In this document: piece by piece, positions 16,180-24,267 of the stretch
Layout of the letters: every line of letters begins with the position of its first letter
How positions within the stretch are numbered: the first letter of the stretch is position 1
Origin: JAVBSC01 sp031547305
GTDB taxonomy: Bacteria; Desulfobacterota; Desulfovibrionia; Desulfovibrionales; Desulfovibrionaceae
Length of the DNA stretch: 36,802 bases
NCBI GenBank assembly: GCA_031547305.1
Contig: JAVBSC010000093.1
Span: 1-36,802, forward strand
Direction: 5' to 3'
Notes under the pieces: generated by a model
What the model was told of the DNA's origin: nothing
What the model saw: only the letters and a program-made list of their open reading frames with translations
Databases searched by the model: none
Translations under genes and position numbers: made by a program

Positions 16180-16706
16180 ATCCAAGCTCCAAAATATTTA
16201 GTGGGGTGGTTAATAAAGAAAAACACCAGCGCGGTTGGCCGCGCGAGCCCGCCCGCCAAGGCGTAAGACGCCCGGATCGGCAAGGCGGGCTTATATGCAG
16301 GAGTAGATCAGGACAGCCATTTTAGCAATTAAAATAATGAGATCTGTTAAGGGGTTTGGAGCCGCCGGCAAAGAAATGCGCATAGCGCCGTCCGGCCCGA
16401 AGCGCCGCCCCGGCTGTAATAATCCGTGCGTCTATTATAATTTTGCATATAATTCTATATTAATAACCCGCATGAATTTATAATTCTTGTGTATAAATCT
16501 ATTTTTATGCTACCGCATTTTATAGCTCATCATATTTTTATAGGTTTTACCGATAATATGCGGGTAATCTTTATTGAGAGTCTTACTGTTGTGTCGGAGG
16601 CGCAACCATAGCGGGCAAAAGCGCTTTAATATCAGAAACTCGTAGTGTTTTCACGGCTCATTTTCAAGATCGCATTCGTTCATATTCTCTAAATACGGAG
16701 GTTATA
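16180..16706. other. AT-rich intergenic region upstream of the chemoreceptor
   Basis: No gene is seen in this 527-base gap between divergent genes. About 16420-16560 is markedly AT-rich compared with the rest of the window. At 16549-16556 ACCGATAA resembles the -10 element of flagellar sigma-28 promoters (GCCGATAA), which often drive chemoreceptors; no matching -35 TAAA lies at the expected distance, so this is weak. GGAGG lies five bases before the chemoreceptor ATG. Confidence 0.35.
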
Positions 16707-18851
16707 ATGCTTTGGTATCGTAATTTACGCATGACGGCTAAAATCGTGCTTCCCGTAGGCCTTATGCTGATACTGGCCCTGGGGGCGCTGGCCTGGCAAA
16801 TCCGGGCGAAAAGTTCCAGCGCCATTGAGGATGTCGCCAAGCGTGAGCTGGCTTTCCTGGCCGGCCAATACGGCAATGAAGTCAAATCTCTTTTTGAGGT
16901 GGCTCTTGATGAAACGCAGGCTTTCGCGGACAGCATGGTTCCCCTGTTGGAGCGGAACGACCCGGTGGTCCGCGAGCGTTTTATTCTGATGTTGCAGGGC
17001 GTGCAGCAAGGGCGCACGGATTTTCTGGCGGCCGGAACGGCTTGGGAGCCGAACGCCTATGACGGCAAAGACGCCGAATACGCCGACAAGCCAGGCTCGG
17101 ACAAGAACGGCCGCTTCATTCCCTACAGCGCGACCGGGCACGATCTGACCACGCTGCAGGATTTGGAAACCAGCGACTATTACGCCATCCCCAAAAAACT
17201 GGGGCGAAGCTACCTGACCAATCCCTATTTATACGATGTGGGCGGCAAGCAGGTGCTGATGGCCACCGCCAGCGCCGCAATCAAAACGGGCAACCGCTTC
17301 CGGGGCATCGTGCTTGTGGACATTTCCCTGAAGCAGGTCACGCAATCCCTGGCCGCCCTCAAAATCTACCAGACGGGCTGGGGGGCCTGCATCACGCAGG
17401 ACGGCTCCATTGTCGCCACCAGCGACTCGGACAGCATGACCGGCAAAAAAATTTTCGACATTGGAGCGATCAAGGATTCCGCCGAGTTGCGCAAGGCGAT
17501 GGCTAAAGGCGATCCCTTCATGGAAGTCAGCGACTACCGGGGCAAGAACAGCTTTTTTTATTACTACCCGATCCATTTCGCTCTGACCGGCCAGACCTGG
17601 TATTTTATGGTCAGCGCGCCGCTGAGCGAGGTTCTTTCCGCCGCGGCCGGAATCAGTCATATGACTATGATCTTCAGTGGCGTTGTGCTGCTGCTCTCCT
17701 TGCTGCTGATCTTCCTCATCGTGCGCACCAGCGTGCGTCCTCTGGGCGTTCTGGCCGGGGTGGCCCAGGAAATCGCGGGCGGCAATCTGAACGCCCCCAT
17801 CCGCGATGAGGCTTTCGGCGGGGAAGTGCGTGAATTGAGCACCGCCCTGAAGAACATGATCGTCTCCTTGGTCGACAACATCAGCAAGGCCGAAGCGCTG
17901 GGCAACGACGCCCGCGCCCAGACCGCCAAGGCGGAGCAAGCCATGCGCGAGGCCGAAAAGGCCAGCCAGGCCGCGGAGAGAGCCAAGCGCGACGGCATGC
18001 TGGCCGCTGCGGAGCAACTGGAAGGCGTGGTCAGCATCATTTCGGCCGCTTCGGAGGAGCTTTCCGCCCAGATCGAGCAGTCGGAGCGGGGCTCTAGCGA
18101 GCAGGCCCAGCGCGTGTGCGAAACCGCCACCGCCATGAACGAGATGAATTGTACCGTGTCGGAAGTGGCCCGCAACGCCTCGCAAGCCTCGGAAACATCC
18201 GCTCAGACCCGCATCAGGGCGGAAGAGGGCGCGCGCGTGGTGCAGAACGCGGTGTCTGGAATCCAGAACGTGCAGGAGGTTTCCTTGGCCCTCAAAGAGG
18301 ACATGAACGGCCTTGCCGCCCAAGCCCAGGGCATTTCCCAGATCATGGGCGTCATTTCCGACATTGCCGACCAGACCAACCTGCTGGCCTTGAACGCCGC
18401 CATTGAAGCGGCCCGCGCGGGCGAGGCCGGGCGCGGCTTCGCCGTTGTGGCCGACGAAGTGCGCAAGCTGGCCGAAAAAACCATGTCCTCCACCACCGAC
18501 GTGGGCAACGCCATCAAATCCATCCAGAGCAGCGTGGACAAGAGCACCGCGCAGGTGGACCGCGCGGTGCAGCTTATCGATACGGCAACGGAGCAGTCCA
18601 ACCGTTCCGGCGCCGCCCTGGGCGAAATAGTGACCATGGTGGACGCCACAGCGGACCAGGTGAGGGCCATAGCCACCGCCAGCGAGCAGCAAGCCAGCAC
18701 CAGCGAGGAAATCAACCGTTCTGTGGAGCACATTAACAACATTGCCGAGCAAACCGCCCAAGCCATGCGCGAGGCCGGCCATGCCGTGAGCGACCTGGCA
18801 AAACAGGCCCAGTCATTGGGCGCGCTTATCTCGGAAATGAAGCGCGGGTAA
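16707..18851 (+). CDS. Methyl-accepting chemotaxis protein with dCache sensor
   Basis: A 714-residue transmembrane chemoreceptor. TM1 is about 10-32, a periplasmic dCache-type sensor spans about 40-310 (with ETSDYYAIPKKLGRSYLTNP in the ligand region), TM2 is about 319-340, HAMP is about 340-392, and a long coiled-coil follows. The conserved signalling tip is at 551-590 (IADQTNLLALNAAIEAARAG). It should bind a small metabolite outside the inner membrane and signal to CheA; the ligand is unknown. No carboxy-terminal CheR-binding pentapeptide is present. It is monocistronic, with a terminator right after it. Confidence 0.95.
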   Translation: MLWYRNLRMTAKIVLPVGLMLILALGALAWQIRAKSSSAIEDVAKRELAFLAGQYGNEVKSLFEVALDETQAFADSMVPLLERNDPVVRERFILMLQGVQQGRTDFLAAGTAWEPNAYDGKDAEYADKPGSDKNGRFIPYSATGHDLTTLQDLETSDYYAIPKKLGRSYLTNPYLYDVGGKQVLMATASAAIKTGNRFRGIVLVDISLKQVTQSLAALKIYQTGWGACITQDGSIVATSDSDSMTGKKIFDIGAIKDSAELRKAMAKGDPFMEVSDYRGKNSFFYYYPIHFALTGQTWYFMVSAPLSEVLSAAAGISHMTMIFSGVVLLLSLLLIFLIVRTSVRPLGVLAGVAQEIAGGNLNAPIRDEAFGGEVRELSTALKNMIVSLVDNISKAEALGNDARAQTAKAEQAMREAEKASQAAERAKRDGMLAAAEQLEGVVSIISAASEELSAQIEQSERGSSEQAQRVCETATAMNEMNCTVSEVARNASQASETSAQTRIRAEEGARVVQNAVSGIQNVQEVSLALKEDMNGLAAQAQGISQIMGVISDIADQTNLLALNAAIEAARAGEAGRGFAVVADEVRKLAEKTMSSTTDVGNAIKSIQSSVDKSTAQVDRAVQLIDTATEQSNRSGAALGEIVTMVDATADQVRAIATASEQQASTSEEINRSVEHINNIAEQTAQAMREAGHAVSDLAKQAQSLGALISEMKRG

Positions 18852-18870
18852 GCACGCATTGCGTCGGACG

Positions 18871-18905
18871 CCCGGATTGGCTCGCCGCCGATCCGGGTTT
18901 TTTAT
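18871..18905 (+). terminator. Rho-independent terminator of the chemoreceptor gene
   Basis: CCCGGAT (18871-18877) pairs with ATCCGGG (18891-18897), followed by six T. It sits about 20 bases after the stop codon. Confidence 0.85.
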
Positions 18906-18912
18906 TCCGGCG

Positions 18913-18936
18913 CGGCATTTCAAGGCTGAAATGCCG
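18913..18936. repeat. 10-bp perfect inverted repeat
   Basis: CGGCATTTCA pairs with TGAAATGCCG across a four-base loop. It lies between the chemoreceptor terminator and a diverged repeat copy, in a region with several short palindromes. Confidence 0.5.
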
Positions 18937-18938
18937 TA

Positions 18939-18982
18939 GAGCATTTTAACTTTTAGATTAAGCAATACAAGTTTCGCAAGCG
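18939..18982 (+). repeat. Diverged copy of dispersed repeat (copy E)
   Basis: AGAGCATTTTAACTTTTAGA and, a little later, CAAGTTTCGC echo two blocks of the repeat at 12993, 22883 and 32447 in the same order and orientation. The GC-rich middle is missing or replaced. Confidence 0.35.
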
Positions 18983-19046
18983 GTATAGGGTTTCGCATTG
19001 TAATAATGCGAGATTCTCAAGATGAACAATACGCTTCGCGTCTGCC

Positions 19047-19071
19047 GAGCAATTTCAAAGCGAAATTGCTC
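19047..19071. terminator. Hairpin at the end of the methyltransferase gene
   Basis: AGCAATTTC (19048-19056) pairs perfectly with GAAATTGCT (19062-19070), with one further G-C pair (19047 with 19071) outside. It begins at the stop codon of the minus-strand methyltransferase. No U tract is evident. Confidence 0.45.
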
Positions 19072-19622
19072 TAAGTGGCGGAAGCGACCGCCCAAAGGTT
19101 GAATTCGCCGTCCCGCTCAATGCTTATATCGGCGAATCCGGCCGCGTGCAGGCTTTTTTTCAGGGTCACGTCGGTATAAGCGAAGCGGTGGGCCATAAAG
19201 GTGTTCCCGGCTGCCAGAAATGGCCGGAATCCGTAGAGAATGTCCAGCGGGGTGATCGCCCCCCGGTTGGTAAGAAGGACGGTTTCCTCCTCCTTTCCGG
19301 CGGCTATGTATTCCGCCACCTGGCGCAAATCCGGCAGAGTGATCAGGGCGAAGCCCTCCGGCTTGAGTACCCGCCGGAACTCCTTTAGAGCCAGCGGTGC
19401 TTCGTACGGGTAGAGATGCTCGACGTTGTGCGAGGAATAGAGAGCCTCGAATGAAGCGTCCGGGATCATGGACATGTCTGTTATGCTGGCCAGAATATCT
19501 GGATTTACGGCCGGATTTATATCCAGGCGCACTTCTTTCCAGTCCGGCGTTTTAAAGGTGCCGTGCAGCTTGTCCATGGTGTTGTGGCCACAACCCACAT
19601 GCAGAACCCGTTTCTTTTTCAT
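19071..19622 (-). CDS. Class I SAM-dependent methyltransferase
   Basis: A 183-residue protein with the SAM motif VLHVGCG at 6-12, an acidic strand-2 end (VRLDINP) and EFRRVLKPEGFALITLPDL, as in the Methyltransf_11 group. Its start overlaps the stop of the Tim44-like gene by four bases (ATGA), so the two are translationally coupled. Methyl acceptor unknown. A hairpin at its 3' end probably closes the transcript. Confidence 0.85.
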   Translation of the reverse strand: MKKKRVLHVGCGHNTMDKLHGTFKTPDWKEVRLDINPAVNPDILASITDMSMIPDASFEALYSSHNVEHLYPYEAPLALKEFRRVLKPEGFALITLPDLRQVAEYIAAGKEEETVLLTNRGAITPLDILYGFRPFLAAGNTFMAHRFAYTDVTLKKSLHAAGFADISIERDGEFNLWAVASAT

Positions 19623-20524
19623 TGGGGTTCCGCTTGCTCTTTTTCCGAAGCGGACTGCTCTATGGCGTCCAGCTTCCAGACGCTGTCGGGATCATTGATC
19701 TGGCGGCTGAAGGTCCAGATTTCCCTTACCGTGCTCTGGCCGCTTTTCCCGCCGCTCAGAATGACGTCAAAGAACGTCCGGACTTTTTCTTCCAGGCCGA
19801 CCTGGCGCACTTCAAGCACTTTTGCGTTTATGAGCAGAATATCTTTGTGCTCCAGTCCGAAATTTTCGGCGGATTCGTATTCCAGACGCTTGAACATCTC
19901 CGGCGTGGTAAAAAAGGCCAGATCCTCAAAGTCGCGGACGTCCCAGGACGCCTGGACCCTGGCGAACATAGCCCTGGCCCCTTCCAGAAAGGCCGTGGAG
20001 TCAAAGCCAGCCGGCAGTGGGCCGGCGGCCGGCGGCCCGAAGTTCTCGGTCGGAGCCGGGGGCGAAGCGGGAGGGCCACCCGGCCCGGGTTTTGCCGGCG
20101 TACCGGGCCAGGGAGAACCGCTCCGGCCTTGGCCTTTGCCGCTCAGATGATCCCAGGAAGCCTTGACCCGGCGTTCCACTTCCTCTTTAGTGCGTTCCCG
20201 GTAGGAGACCTCGGAATCCTCGTGCGCCGGCGGCTGCCCCGGGGCGCCGGGCGTCCGGTCCGGCCCGGCGCCGCGATCCGGACGGCCGGGGGTCAGCTTT
20301 TTTAGCAGAAGCCACAGGATAAGGCCGATGACCAGCAGATCCAGGACGCCGATTCCTGAAGGTTCCCGTCCGGAAAGCAAGGCGCCCAGGTAGCTGTTGT
20401 GGAAAAACTTCTGCGGAAAATCCGCTTCCCCGTCCACGGGCGTATCTTGGGCCGCCAGGGCCGGGGATCCGGCCAGGATAAAAAACGTCGCAACGGCCAA
20501 GGATTGATGAATATAACGCTTCAC
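19619..20524 (-). CDS. Tim44-like membrane-anchored protein
   Basis: A 301-residue protein. An amino-terminal signal-like segment (about 1-24) is followed by a transmembrane helix at about 57-77 (VLDLLVIGLILWLLLKKL), a proline/glycine-rich linker (about 80-165) and a Tim44/MRP-L45-type domain at about 170-290 (FLEGARAMFARVQASWDVRD). Bacterial Tim44-domain proteins are membrane associated and of unclear function. It is coupled to the downstream methyltransferase by ATGA and lies 74 bases after the ComF gene, probably in the same operon. Confidence 0.82.
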   Translation of the reverse strand: MKRYIHQSLAVATFFILAGSPALAAQDTPVDGEADFPQKFFHNSYLGALLSGREPSGIGVLDLLVIGLILWLLLKKLTPGRPDRGAGPDRTPGAPGQPPAHEDSEVSYRERTKEEVERRVKASWDHLSGKGQGRSGSPWPGTPAKPGPGGPPASPPAPTENFGPPAAGPLPAGFDSTAFLEGARAMFARVQASWDVRDFEDLAFFTTPEMFKRLEYESAENFGLEHKDILLINAKVLEVRQVGLEEKVRTFFDVILSGGKSGQSTVREIWTFSRQINDPDSVWKLDAIEQSASEKEQAEPQ

Positions 20525-20598
20525 GAGCGCTCCAATACTTTAAAGGTAGAATACCATTTATTAATCATATGGCCATTCAGGGCCCGCAGTCAAGCTGT

Positions 20599-21342
20599 TC
20601 AGCCGGACCTCAGGTTCCGGCCAGGCGCGCGGCTGAGCACCAGCACGTCCGCGGTCGCGCCGGCCGCCTTCAGGCTCAGGCAGGCCTGGCCGGCGGTGGC
20701 CCCGGTGGTCAGCACGTCGTCCACCAACAGGATGCTCTGGCCCTTGACCGCGCAAGAGGCTCGAAACGCGCCTTCCAGGTTTTGCCGCCTCTGGGCGCGG
20801 GTCAGACCGGACTGCGTGCCTGTGCCGCGCACCCGCTCCAGCCACTCCGGCCTGAGAGGAATTCCCAGCCGGCGGGCCACCGGTCTGGCCAGTTCCAGTG
20901 CCTGATTGTAGCCGCGTTCAGCCAGCCGCGTCCGGTGCAGGGGCACGGGCACCAGGGCGGTGTACCAGGATTCGCTCGCGGCTTCCGGGCCTGGCAGCCC
21001 GGCGGCCAGGGCGCCAAGGGACGGCCCCAGGTACAGGGCCTGTCCGAATTTGAGCCTGAGCAGCAGGACGCGCAAAAGCCCCTGGTGCGCGCCGTAAAAA
21101 AAGATCCGGCCCCAGGGCGGCGATTCTTTGAGGCAATGCCCGCACAGTCCCTGGCTGAGCTCCTCCCAGGCGCTCAATTCGCCGCAGGCCGGGCAGAACC
21201 CGGAGCCACGCCTGGGAAGGGCGGCCAGACAGTCCGGGCAAAAAGGGTTTGCTTCCGGACCAGCCGCCCAGGGTTTGGTGCAAGCCGGGCAGCGGGACTC
21301 GCGAAAAAGAGTACGGATAAAGCTCAGTCCGGCTTGGAACAT
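20599..21342 (-). CDS. ComF family phosphoribosyltransferase-like protein
   Basis: A 247-residue ComF protein. Four CxxC pairs (18/21, 35/38, 50/53, 67/70) make the amino-terminal zinc-binding region. The phosphoribosyltransferase domain follows, with YTALVPVPLHRTRLAERGYN and the PRPP loop ILLVDDVLTTGATA near the end. ComF proteins act in DNA uptake in competent bacteria; in others the role is unclear. The reading frame is open much farther upstream, but ATG 21342 with GGAG is the start because the extension overlaps the flavodoxin gene in another frame. It overlaps that gene by 19 bases. Confidence 0.92.
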   Translation of the reverse strand: MFQAGLSFIRTLFRESRCPACTKPWAAGPEANPFCPDCLAALPRRGSGFCPACGELSAWEELSQGLCGHCLKESPPWGRIFFYGAHQGLLRVLLLRLKFGQALYLGPSLGALAAGLPGPEAASESWYTALVPVPLHRTRLAERGYNQALELARPVARRLGIPLRPEWLERVRGTGTQSGLTRAQRRQNLEGAFRASCAVKGQSILLVDDVLTTGATAGQACLSLKAAGATADVLVLSRAPGRNLRSG

Positions 21343-22061
21343 AAGCGCTCCAGGGCGGCGGCCCTGGCGTAATCCCGTACCTGGCCGGTCAACCCGGGAT
21401 TGCCGCGTAAATCCGCTGGCCCGTCCAGTCCGCGCAACAGCAGCGGTTCCGCTAGGCTCAGGCCGAAAGCGGCAAAAAAAATCTTCAGGGTCAGCAGACT
21501 GCCGCTGAACAGTTTTTCGCCCTTTTCCCGCGCCGCTGTGAGAATGACGTGGGCCTTGCGTCCAGGGACGGCCTTTTGCCCGCGCATCCAGTAAATCTGG
21601 CCGCGATCGATCAGGGCCTTCAGTCCGGCCGGCAAATGGTAAAAATAAATAGGCGAGGCCAGAACAACAAAAGGCGCGTCCGCCAGCCCGGCCAGCAGCC
21701 GGGCCGCGTCGTCCGGCGCATCCGGCCCGGCCGGCGGCTCGAAATCCAACGGACAGGGCAGATCCGGCCGGCTGGAGCATCGCCCGCAGGCCCGGCAAGG
21801 GACTAAAGAGAGATTGCGGAGGAATGTGATTTCTTTTGCGATGCTGCGGGGGCTCCGCCCACTCGGGTTCCACCGCCAGGGGCTGTGGAGCCCCGCGTCA
21901 ACAGTTATAGGATAATTAATTTCCGCGCTGGCGGATTGTTGTTCCGCAAGCGTTTCGGAAAAAGTTTCGTAAAACAGCTTTATGGCCAGCTCGCTGTTGC
22001 CGCCCGGTCTGGGGCTGGCGGCCCAGAACAGGCCGGGAGCTTGAGCGGGGCGGCCCGGCAT
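21324..22061 (-). CDS. Flavodoxin-like NAD(P)H-dependent FMN reductase
   Basis: A 245-residue flavodoxin-fold protein. The FMN phosphate loop is SPRPGGNSELA near 16-26. CRACGRC follows at about 88-94, as in iron-sulfur flavoproteins and related reductases, then FVVLASPIYFYHLPAGLKAL. Between the first helix and CRACGRC there are about 30 extra residues (roughly 48-80) rich in Pro, Arg, Ser and Trp. These are encoded by a GC-rich segment with an inverted repeat at 21846-21896, and look like an in-frame insertion. The ATG lies three bases after the metallo-hydrolase stop and the SD is weak, suggesting coupling. Confidence 0.82.
   Translation of the reverse strand: MPGRPAQAPGLFWAASPRPGGNSELAIKLFYETFSETLAEQQSASAEINYPITVDAGLHSPWRWNPSGRSPRSIAKEITFLRNLSLVPCRACGRCSSRPDLPCPLDFEPPAGPDAPDDAARLLAGLADAPFVVLASPIYFYHLPAGLKALIDRGQIYWMRGQKAVPGRKAHVILTAAREKGEKLFSGSLLTLKIFFAAFGLSLAEPLLLRGLDGPADLRGNPGLTGQVRDYARAAALERLCSKPD
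21846..21896. repeat. GC-rich inverted repeat inside the flavodoxin-like gene
   Basis: GGGGCTCC near 21849-21856 pairs with GGAGCCCC at 21887-21894, with flanking GC pairs. The enclosed TGGCGGTGG (minus strand) also occurs in the GC-rich spacer near 11352. It corresponds to the extra residues in the encoded protein and may be a mobile palindromic repeat that entered a coding region. Confidence 0.5.
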
Positions 22062-22064
22062 GGC

Positions 22065-22691
22065 CTATCTGGCGAACTCGCCGCAAAACGGGTTGTTCCG
22101 CCGCTCGTCCGCGATCAGGGTGTCCGGCCCGTGTCCGCAACAGACCCTTGTCTTCTCCGGCAGGCCGAAGAGCTGGGTGCGGATGGAATCCACCAGCTGC
22201 CCCGTGTTGCTGAAGGGAAAATCCGTGCGCCCCACGGAGCGGTAAAACAGGGCATCCCCGCAGAACACGCAGCCGGGATCCGCCAAATAAAAGGACAGGC
22301 CGCCCGGCGTATGCCCAGGAGTGGCCAGCACGCGGCATTCCTGGCCCAGAAGCTCCAAAGGTCCGGCCTCCAGGTTGGTAAAAACGTAAGGCTCCACTAC
22401 CGGAAAGCCCCATACGCCGCCCCTGCCGCCCTCCATATCCAGCAGGACAGAGTCATGGGCGCTGGCCAGAATCGGCGCGCCTGTGGCTTCGGACAGAGCC
22501 TTGTTGCCGTAGGTGTGGTCAAAGTGCAGGTGGGTATTCAGAATATGCGTAAGCTTAAGGTCGCGTTGCTCTAAAAAAGTCAGCAACTGGGCCGGGTTGC
22601 CGCCGGGATCCACAATTATGGCCTGTTCGGCGTTATGGATCAAAAAACAGTTGGTCTCCAGCGGACCAAGGGGAAAAGTACGTACGTTCAT
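22065..22691 (-). CDS. MBL-fold metallo-hydrolase, glyoxalase II-like
   Basis: A 208-residue metallo-beta-lactamase-fold hydrolase. The metal motif THLHFDH is at 53-59 (His54, His56, Asp58, His59). ATPGHTPGG supplies the next histidine, CGDALF the bridging aspartate and CCGHG the last histidine. The layout and size match the YcbL/glyoxalase II-like group, which hydrolyse thioesters such as S-lactoylglutathione; the real substrate is unknown. It heads the minus-strand operon running through the flavodoxin-like gene to ComF. Confidence 0.92.
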   Translation of the reverse strand: MNVRTFPLGPLETNCFLIHNAEQAIIVDPGGNPAQLLTFLEQRDLKLTHILNTHLHFDHTYGNKALSEATGAPILASAHDSVLLDMEGGRGGVWGFPVVEPYVFTNLEAGPLELLGQECRVLATPGHTPGGLSFYLADPGCVFCGDALFYRSVGRTDFPFSNTGQLVDSIRTQLFGLPEKTRVCCGHGPDTLIADERRNNPFCGEFAR

Positions 22692-23064
22692 CCGATGTCC
22701 TCACGGCGGATTGGAATAATAAATTATCATATCTCTTGCCCGGCGCGAGCGCAAGGCCGTGGCGGGGCGGCGATTTTGTTCATTGCCCGCCTGTGCTTAT
22801 CGTATTATGGTAACGAAAATCCCGGGGCGAAATAGCGTCTTGCTGCGCTTAACGCCTGAAAGAGCCGCTTAACGGTCAGAATATTTTAACTTTAAGACGC
22901 TCGCTTCGGCGTTTAACGGCGAAGGCAAGTGTCGCTTACGCCTGCGCGGCGGGCGGCGGTTCCCGCCGCGATTCACTCACTTCATTCATGCCTTTGGATT
23001 TTATGCCTTTGCCAACAGTCTGCGCGGTACGGCCGCGTTTAATTTTGTTACTCCCAAGGTGCGC
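22692..23064. other. Divergent intergenic region containing repeat copy B
   Basis: No gene is seen in the 373 bases between the metallo-hydrolase (minus) and MFS gene (plus). The centre, about 22883-22970, is a copy of the dispersed hairpin repeat. AAGG lies five bases before the MFS ATG. No clear promoter boxes stand out. Confidence 0.4.
22883..22970 (+). repeat. Dispersed hairpin repeat, copy B
   Basis: It begins TTTTAACTTTAAGACGC and goes on with CGCTTCGGCGTTTAACGGCG and GCGCGGCGGGCGGCGG, closing with the hairpin GCGGCGG-TTC-CCGCCGC. Small stems visible are ACGC/GCGT and GCGGCGG/CCGCCGC. The block order is the same as in copies A and C. Confidence 0.6.
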
Positions 23065-24231
23065 ATGAACGCTCAAAACGATTTTGAAAAACGCCCCATC
23101 TACCGCTTTCTGATGTTGCAGACGTTTGTGGTTTCCATGGCTTTAATGGGTTGGCAGGCGCTATACACCAACTTTGCGGTGGATATGGCCGGGGTCAACG
23201 GCGCTCAGAACGGTATGGTCCAGTCCCTGCGCGAAGTGCCGGGCCTGCTTTCCATCACCTTGCTGTTATGCCTCTTTTTCATGAGCGAATCCCGCCTCTC
23301 CGCCCTTTCCATAGTCCTTTGCGGTTTCGGGGTCTGCCTGACCGGCTTCATGCCGTCTTTTTCCGGGCTGCTTTTCTGCGCCCTGACCATGTCCCTGGGC
23401 TATCACTACTTTGAATCCATCAACCAGTCCCAGACCCTGCAGAACTTTAACGGCCAAGAGGCTCCCATAGTCATCGGGCGTCTGCGCTCCATGAGCGCGG
23501 CCGGCAGCTTTCTGGTGGGCGCGGGGCTTTTCGGGCTGACCTACTTTGTAAAATCCTACACGCTGCTCTTTATTTTTGCCGGGACTGCGGCCACGTTCGT
23601 GGGCGTGCGGGCCCTCCTGCATCCACCGGCCTCCAGCGAGTGCCAGCCGCAGCGCAAGGGGCTGGTTATTCAAAAGAAATACTGGCTTTTTTACGTCCTG
23701 ACCGCTTTGGCCGGCGGCCGGCGCCAGATTTTCAACACCTTTTCCGTGTTCCTGCTGGTGGATCATTTCAATTTTTCCGTGCAGGAAATGACCGCCCTTT
23801 TTCTGTTCAACAATCTGGTGACCTGGTTTTTAAGCCGCCTTACCGGCAAAGTCATCAACAGCGTGGGCGAGCGCCCTCTCCTGACTATAAAATACCTCCT
23901 GCTGATCGGTATTTTTCTGGCTTACGCGCACAGCGGCAGCAAGTGGTTCATCGTCCTGCTGTATATTGCCGAGCAACTGCTCTTTAACCTGACCATCGCC
24001 ATACGCACTTTTTTCCAGAAAATAGCCGACCCGGCGGATATTTCCGGCAGCATGGCCATGGGTGTGACCATGAACCACATCGGCGCGGTGGTTGTGCCCG
24101 CACTGGGCGGGATTCTCTGGATGTTTGACTACCGCCTGCCTTTTTATATGGGCGTGATTTTCGCGGCCGTATCCTGCGTGATGGTCCAGTTCATTGGAAA
24201 AGAGCTTGCCTTGGCGGCCGCCCGTAAGTAA
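23065..24231 (+). CDS. MFS transporter
   Basis: A 388-residue membrane protein with about 12 hydrophobic segments in two groups of six, and a short hydrophilic loop near 190-205 between them. It begins with a cytoplasmic segment (MNAQNDFEKRPIYRFL), then the first helix. The pattern and the GRLRSMSAAGSFLVGAGLFG segment fit the major facilitator superfamily. The substrate is unknown. A GTG start two codons earlier is in frame, but ATG 23065 has AAGG at normal spacing. The M23 peptidase gene follows 36 bases later. Confidence 0.88.
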   Translation: MNAQNDFEKRPIYRFLMLQTFVVSMALMGWQALYTNFAVDMAGVNGAQNGMVQSLREVPGLLSITLLLCLFFMSESRLSALSIVLCGFGVCLTGFMPSFSGLLFCALTMSLGYHYFESINQSQTLQNFNGQEAPIVIGRLRSMSAAGSFLVGAGLFGLTYFVKSYTLLFIFAGTAATFVGVRALLHPPASSECQPQRKGLVIQKKYWLFYVLTALAGGRRQIFNTFSVFLLVDHFNFSVQEMTALFLFNNLVTWFLSRLTGKVINSVGERPLLTIKYLLLIGIFLAYAHSGSKWFIVLLYIAEQLLFNLTIAIRTFFQKIADPADISGSMAMGVTMNHIGAVVVPALGGILWMFDYRLPFYMGVIFAAVSCVMVQFIGKELALAAARK

Positions 24232-24267
24232 AATAAGGGGACTTGTTTACAGGAGTTGCTTTGAATA

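Noticed and set aside
17229..18782. Long minus-strand open frame across the chemoreceptor
   Set aside because: The plus-strand chemoreceptor explains the sequence; the opposite frame is low-complexity and Gly/His rich.
21343..21873. Amino-terminal extension of ComF
   Set aside because: It overlaps the flavodoxin-like gene in another frame and is low-complexity; ATG 21342 with GGAG gives a normal ComF length.
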